A stretch of DNA of 7,377 nt from Methanosarcinales archaeon (lineage in GTDB: Archaea; Halobacteriota; Syntropharchaeia; Alkanophagales; Methanospirareceae), in the NCBI GenBank assembly GCA_016649585.1, contig JAENXH010000060.1, positions 1 through 7,377 on the forward strand. Direction: 5' to 3'. The position numbers were made by a program, and so were the translations under genes. Below are positions 5,848-7,377 of this stretch, one piece after another; within the stretch, counting starts at the first letter, position 1, and every line of letters starts with the position of its first letter. The notes below the pieces were generated by a model, which was not told the DNA's origin, ran no database searches, and worked only from the letters and a program-made list of their open reading frames with translations.

Positions 5848-5967
5848 ATGGGTAAAGGCCTCGAAAAGGCGGGGTTAAAGAACGCAGACGGGGTGCTGGC
5901 ACATCTCGGATACAAAGTAAAGTGGAAGGGGTTGGACATAAATAAGGCGAGGATTGGTGTGGGGTAG
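5848..5967 (+). pseudogene. Remnant of a second bax1-like gene (C-terminal 39 codons)
   Basis: A short plus-strand frame from ATG 5848 to TAG 5965-5967 encodes KGLEKAGLKNADGVLAHLGY followed by KVKWKGLD and the end INKARIGVG. It aligns with the last 40 or so residues of Bax1 (EAMRLSNADEILAHLGYKVK, then WKGLD, PSAATIALQ). The two share NAD, LAHLGYKVKWKGLD and further upstream Glu/Leu positions. Because it has its own stop and a different tail, it is the natural 3' end of a diverged bax1 copy rather than a copy of the tip of the present gene. The frame closes at a TGA at 5824, and homology fades near 5850, so the remaining 470 or so codons are missing. A T5 run (5969-5973) directly after the stop may be its old terminator. 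Expression as a 39-residue peptide is possible but unlikely. Confidence 0.8.
5881..5936. repeat. Direct repeat, right copy (bax1-like 3' end)
   Basis: This matches 4325-4380 at 48 of 56 bases and in the same orientation, with an exact 23-base run at the end. Mismatches cluster in the first 16 bases. The copies lie about 1.56 kb apart and could support homologous recombination that deletes the PLD-GNAT block. Confidence 0.9.
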
Positions 5968-5989
5968 GTTTTTCTGAAGTCTTCTATCT

Positions 5990-5994
5990 AAAAA
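5990..5994 (-). terminator. Possible oligo-T terminator of the vsr operon
   Basis: On the minus strand a run of five Ts follows the vsr stop by about 10 bases. It is short, with no hairpin, so the call is weak. Confidence 0.3.
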
Positions 5995-6003
5995 GGAGCG
6001 AAA

Positions 6004-6435
6004 TCATCTTCTATTCGTAATCTCTTTGAATAATACTTCCAGTCTTCTATTTCTTTTGCTTTTATTCTTGATTTCACACTGCCAGATTATAATCACGTTC
6101 CAACCTTCTTTTCTTAATGTGTCAATATTTTTTTGGTCGCGGACTCTATTATCCAATATCTTCTTTTTCCAGAAATCGGTATTTGTTTTAGGAAGTTCGG
6201 CAGCTTTACAGTTTTCATGCCCGTGCCAGAAGCACCCATGCACAAATATCATTGTTCTGTATTTTGGTAGAACCATATCGGGTTTGCCCTGATATCGTTT
6301 GTCGTTCTTTCGATACCGGAATCCGTAGGAAAATAGGAATTTACGGACGATTTCTTCAGGTTTTGTTTCCGCCGCCCGAATTCTCGACATTATGTCACTA
6401 CGTTTATCAATAGAATAAATATCAGAAATCGTCAT
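6004..6435 (-). CDS. vsr: Vsr-type very short patch repair endonuclease
   Basis: This 143-residue protein is of normal length for Vsr, which nicks DNA 5' of the T in T:G mismatches left by deamination of 5-methylcytosine. The family pattern is complete. KRSDIMSRIRAAETKPE (11-27) is the N-terminal helix region. PD (52-53) carries the catalytic Asp. FVHGCFWHGH (64-73) holds H66, H71 and H73. C76 and C120 (in WQC) complete the structural zinc site. PKTNTDFWKKKILDNRVRD (82-100) is a Vsr hallmark. D53 corresponds to the metal-binding Asp51 of E. coli Vsr. The ATG at 6435 lies inside the 3' end of the HNH gene (14-base overlap) with a G-run directly before it, so translation is probably coupled. 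Vsr genes usually sit next to a cytosine-5 methyltransferase, which is not in view. The gene is AT-rich compared with the XPB operon, suggesting acquisition with the HNH gene. Confidence 0.95.
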   Translation of the reverse strand: MTISDIYSIDKRSDIMSRIRAAETKPEEIVRKFLFSYGFRYRKNDKRYQGKPDMVLPKYRTMIFVHGCFWHGHENCKAAELPKTNTDFWKKKILDNRVRDQKNIDTLRKEGWNVIIIWQCEIKNKSKRNRRLEVLFKEITNRR

Positions 6436-7186
6436 CCCCCCGTAACGTTCTTCTTAATTCATCAATAGTTAGTGGTGTTGAAAGTCTATGAATCATTGCA
6501 TGACAATTCGCACACAACGGTTTTAAATCATTTATAGGATCAATTTCATATTCTTCTTTAATTTCCGAAAGCGGAATGACATGATGAACATGAATGTAAT
6601 TTGAACCTAGTTCCCCATAGAATTTTTTGAAATTAAAACCACAAACAATGCAAGTTAATCCATGATGTTCAATACACAAACGACGGGCATGAGGGTTACG
6701 TTCATATCTATTTACATATATTTTTTTCTTCAATCCCTCCATAAATAAATGAGCATTACTGATTTCTTCAGGTAAACGTTCCATACTTCGTTCATTTATA
6801 TCGATTAATTCCCACACAATAGTTACCGGAACCGTATCTTTATATGATCTTACTCTTACATTACCTTCGAAAGTGAAAGGAGAGCGATTTGAATCGCGAG
6901 TAAAGAGGTATATATTTCCGTTAGGATTAAGCATCGATTGAATTGACTCATGAGATATTTTTAATCCTGTTTTACCATGCCAAACGAACTCATCTCCAAG
7001 CCAATAATTGTCATAATCGTGTCCGGTTCTTCCGGGAACCCCAATATTTGAAAATATAAACCAATCTTCGTTATATTTGTTATATCCAGTCTCCAAATTC
7101 CCTCTTCTTATTTCTTTTGGTACCTGTAAAATATTGCATATATCGTTTCTTGTATATTGTACGCCTACTTCGAAAAATATATTCAT
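6422..7186 (-). CDS. HNH endonuclease with DUF3427-like N-terminal domain
   Basis: This 254-residue two-domain protein is a probable restriction or modified-DNA endonuclease. The C-terminal HNH domain (about 165-240) has a zinc-binding set: CIVC (C179, C182) and CANC (C225, C228). The catalytic motif is HVHHVIPLSE (199-208; H201/H202 are the likely metal-activating residues), with the Asn and His of the NDLKPLC...CHAMIH stretch (219-233). The N-terminal part (about 9-125) has YTRNDICNIL, WFIFSNIGVPGRTGHDYDN and FVWHGKTGLKISHESIQSML. From memory this is like the DUF3427 domain found at the end of some modification-dependent restriction enzymes, where it serves target recognition. That link is recalled, not searched. 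It is followed by vsr in a 14-base overlap and preceded by an unknown gene 27 bases upstream. Local GC is low: 18 of 60 bases in 6601-6660, against 34 of 60 in XPB at 1561-1620. Recognition sequence and dependence on methylation are unknown. Confidence 0.85.
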   Translation of the reverse strand: MNIFFEVGVQYTRNDICNILQVPKEIRRGNLETGYNKYNEDWFIFSNIGVPGRTGHDYDNYWLGDEFVWHGKTGLKISHESIQSMLNPNGNIYLFTRDSNRSPFTFEGNVRVRSYKDTVPVTIVWELIDINERSMERLPEEISNAHLFMEGLKKKIYVNRYERNPHARRLCIEHHGLTCIVCGFNFKKFYGELGSNYIHVHHVIPLSEIKEEYEIDPINDLKPLCANCHAMIHRLSTPLTIDELRRTLRGDDDF

Positions 7187-7213
7187 ATTCTACCACTTCT
7201 CTCCCTGTTTAAT

Positions 7214-7377
7214 TTACTCTTTCCTACCGGCCCTTAATCGAAGCCATTCATACTCATTCAAACCAACACGAGATAACTTTGAGGCAAACTCATGTGCAAC
7301 TCTTTGTATCTGTTCGTATTTCATTTCCGCAATCCAGGTAAACTTTTGCTCATCAGTTGTTTTAAAAACAAAAGACC
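7214..7377 (-). CDS. C-terminus of an unknown protein (runs off right edge)
   Basis: The minus strand is open from the right edge to a TAA at 7216-7214, giving 53 codons. The visible end reads TWIAEMKYEQIQRVAHEFAS (18-20 residues around the middle) and finishes WLRLRAGRKE. It is helix-like, charged and without a motif I recognise. The stop lies 27 bases before the HNH start, on the same strand and with similarly low GC, so it is probably the gene ahead of HNH and vsr in one operon. A restriction-modification component such as a methyltransferase or ATPase would be expected there, but nothing in this fragment shows that. Confidence 0.6.
   Translation of the reverse strand, partial: SFVFKTTDEQKFTWIAEMKYEQIQRVAHEFASKLSRVGLNEYEWLRLRAGRKE

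Noticed and set aside
6026..6292. Plus-strand hydrophobic frame opposite vsr
   Set aside because: It is antisense to conserved Vsr motifs; the apparent membrane-like stretch comes from reading AAA/GAA-rich codons backwards.

Overview
The window reads as archaeal DNA, most likely from a euryarchaeote/Halobacteriota lineage such as an ANME-type methanotroph or methanogen relative. The lineage is an inference. It rests on an XPB/Rad25-type helicase paired with a Bax1 (DUF790) nuclease, a repair pair typical of archaea; on GGTGA-type ribosome sites mixed with TATA-box promoters that seem to give leaderless transcripts; on oligo-T terminators; and on a transposase N-terminus that resembles Methanosarcina-type elements. 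No rRNA, tRNA or CRISPR array was seen.

Left end (1-518): the 5' end of a zinc-ribbon transposase runs off the left edge on the minus strand. About 300 bases without a gene follow, holding a long imperfect hairpin, a short hairpin and a likely promoter.

Central plus-strand block (519-4411): an unrecognised 152-residue acidic protein is coupled by a 4-base GTGA overlap to XPB helicase. After 42 bases come a HicB-type antitoxin and a HicA-type toxin, which overlap by 35 bases, and then Bax1, which starts 2 bases after the hicA stop codon. A HicBA toxin-antitoxin pair is therefore lodged between the two partners of the archaeal XPB-Bax1 helicase-nuclease, which is thought to open and cut damaged DNA. 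A TATA-like site in front of hicB could let hicBA-bax1 be transcribed separately from XPB.

Minus-strand middle block (4507-5780): a single-HKD phospholipase-D-superfamily protein, probably a nuclease, converges on bax1, and a GNAT acetyltransferase lies upstream of it. This block is bracketed by a 56-base direct repeat (48/56 identical). The left copy is the natural 3' end of bax1. The right copy (5881-5936) is the 3' end of a second, diverged bax1-like gene of which only about 39 codons remain. This suggests a tandem duplication, gene replacement or deletion.

Right end (6004-7377): a visibly more AT-rich minus-strand operon encodes the C-terminus of an unknown protein, an HNH endonuclease whose N-terminal domain resembles DUF3427, and a Vsr-type mismatch endonuclease that overlaps the HNH gene by 14 bases. 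Vsr enzymes normally accompany cytosine-5 methyltransferases, so a methyltransferase may lie beyond the right edge.

Taken together, the window combines DNA repair (XPB, Bax1, Vsr) with defence-type genes (HicBA, PLD nuclease, HNH endonuclease) and mobile-element traces, as in an archaeal repair/defence island. The least ordinary points are the toxin-antitoxin pair inside the XPB-Bax1 operon, the coupled unknown protein in front of XPB, and the leftover second bax1 3' end.
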